Source: an uncultured Bacilli bacterium (GTDB lineage: Bacteria > Bacillota_I > Bacilli_A > RF39 > UBA660). Taken from it: a stretch of DNA of 64,000 bases. Positions 63,799 through 64,000 of this stretch are shown here, piece by piece. Below the pieces are notes generated by a model. The model ran no database searches and was not told where the DNA came from. It saw nothing but the letters and a program-made list of their open reading frames with translations. Position 1 is the first letter of the stretch. Every line of letters starts with the position of its first letter. The DNA lies in the NCBI GenBank assembly GCA_910584165.1, contig CAJTZU010000005.1, forward strand, positions 62,001 to 126,000. The letters run 5' to 3'. Both the position numbers and the translations under genes were made by a program.

Positions 63799-64000
63799 AT
63801 GAATATAGAGACAAATAAGATTTTTACTATAAAAAAGGAAGTTGTTGATGATAAAACATATTATAAATTGATAATTACTAAAAACAATGGAAAGGTTTTT
63901 GGAGAAGTAAAATGCCGTTTTAAAGATGATATAGAGGTAGATACTAATAAAAAAATAAAAATTATAGAATCATGGTTAGATTTTTATATTAAAAAAAGCA
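63799..64000 (+). CDS. Phage protein, N-terminal part (cut by window edge)
   Basis: Open frame from the ATG at 63799 (AAGGAAGGA upstream; an in-frame ATG at 63790 is nearer to it) to the right edge, 67 codons. Begins MNIETNKIFTIKKEVVDD with a beta-rich, Lys-rich sequence. The length and function cannot be judged. Confidence 0.5.
   Translation, partial: MNIETNKIFTIKKEVVDDKTYYKLIITKNNGKVFGEVKCRFKDDIEVDTNKKIKIIESWLDFYIKKS

Larger units (their letters stand above)
49350..64000. mobile_element. Prophage or phage-like integrative element (right end outside window)
   Basis: Gene order integrase, lipoprotein, ImmA, repressor (leftward), then Cro-like, excisionase-like, replication initiator, G39P-like loader, recombinase and a long series of tiny overlapping early genes (rightward) is that of a temperate Firmicutes phage. 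Gene density and small gene size change sharply at about 49,400. No terminase, capsid, tail or lysis genes occur before the edge, so completeness cannot be judged. The left limit is approximate; no duplicated att core can be read. Confidence 0.88.

Overview
The window is AT-rich (roughly 28-30% G+C by eye). It uses AGGAGG-type ribosome binding sites, short intergenic gaps and TGA as an ordinary stop, for example at 4737-4739 and 7648-7650. Gene content is Gram-positive: BceRS/BceAB-type resistance modules, VanZ, an ECF folate transporter, a FolT-linked riboswitch and lipobox lipoproteins. It reads as a low-GC Firmicute, most likely an uncultured gut Bacilli/Mollicutes-related lineage (RF39 or Erysipelotrichia-like). 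That placement is inference from gene style, not a database match.

Positions 1-49,300 are chromosomal. The first part (1-8,756) holds a PepSY protein tail, a DHH phosphoesterase, two zinc-ribbon membrane proteins and a BceR/BceS/BceA/BceB-like detoxification module. That module has two matching inverted-repeat operators and is followed by a VanZ-RDD fusion. From 8,798 to 21,748 come a TIM44-like protein, a membrane MutS-type ATPase, TtcA, an acyltransferase, a C39 peptidase, a Ppx/GppA-like protein, an unrecognised protein with three C-terminal repeats, a RibD-like reductase, peptidase E and a small hydrolase. From 21,774 to 26,454 there is a second C39-like protein, a chloramphenicol acetyltransferase in one operon with a very compact UvrA-like double ATPase, then a probable tetrahydrofolate riboswitch controlling folT-ecfA-ecfT.

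From 26,476 to 48,293: a second Ppx/GppA-like paralogue, a methyltransferase, tRNA-Gly, a three-gene 2-hydroxyacyl-CoA dehydratase activase-type operon, an MBL-fold hydrolase, Ddl, pyruvate kinase and paired secreted domain proteins. After these come PHP and LysR genes, a second two-component/ABC/FtsX module, and three linked proteins sharing a C-terminal domain that ends in Cys-Lys. tRNA-Ile and tRNA-Glu follow at 48,435-48,595.

From about 49,300 to the right edge lies a prophage or phage-like integrative element whose right end is outside the window. Its integrase, a lipoprotein, ImmA and a CI-like repressor read leftward. A lambda-like divergent control region follows, and then a rightward early operon: Cro-like, excisionase-like, replication initiator with origin-type repeats, helicase loader, a second small tyrosine recombinase, an HD hydrolase, an EcoRI-type methylase-like protein, many tiny overlapping genes, an ASCH protein, and an SPFH/prohibitin protein. 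No structural, packaging or lysis genes are reached. Many chromosomal operons end in a hairpin whose T-tract runs straight into an extended -10 promoter (TGnTATAAT) of the next gene.
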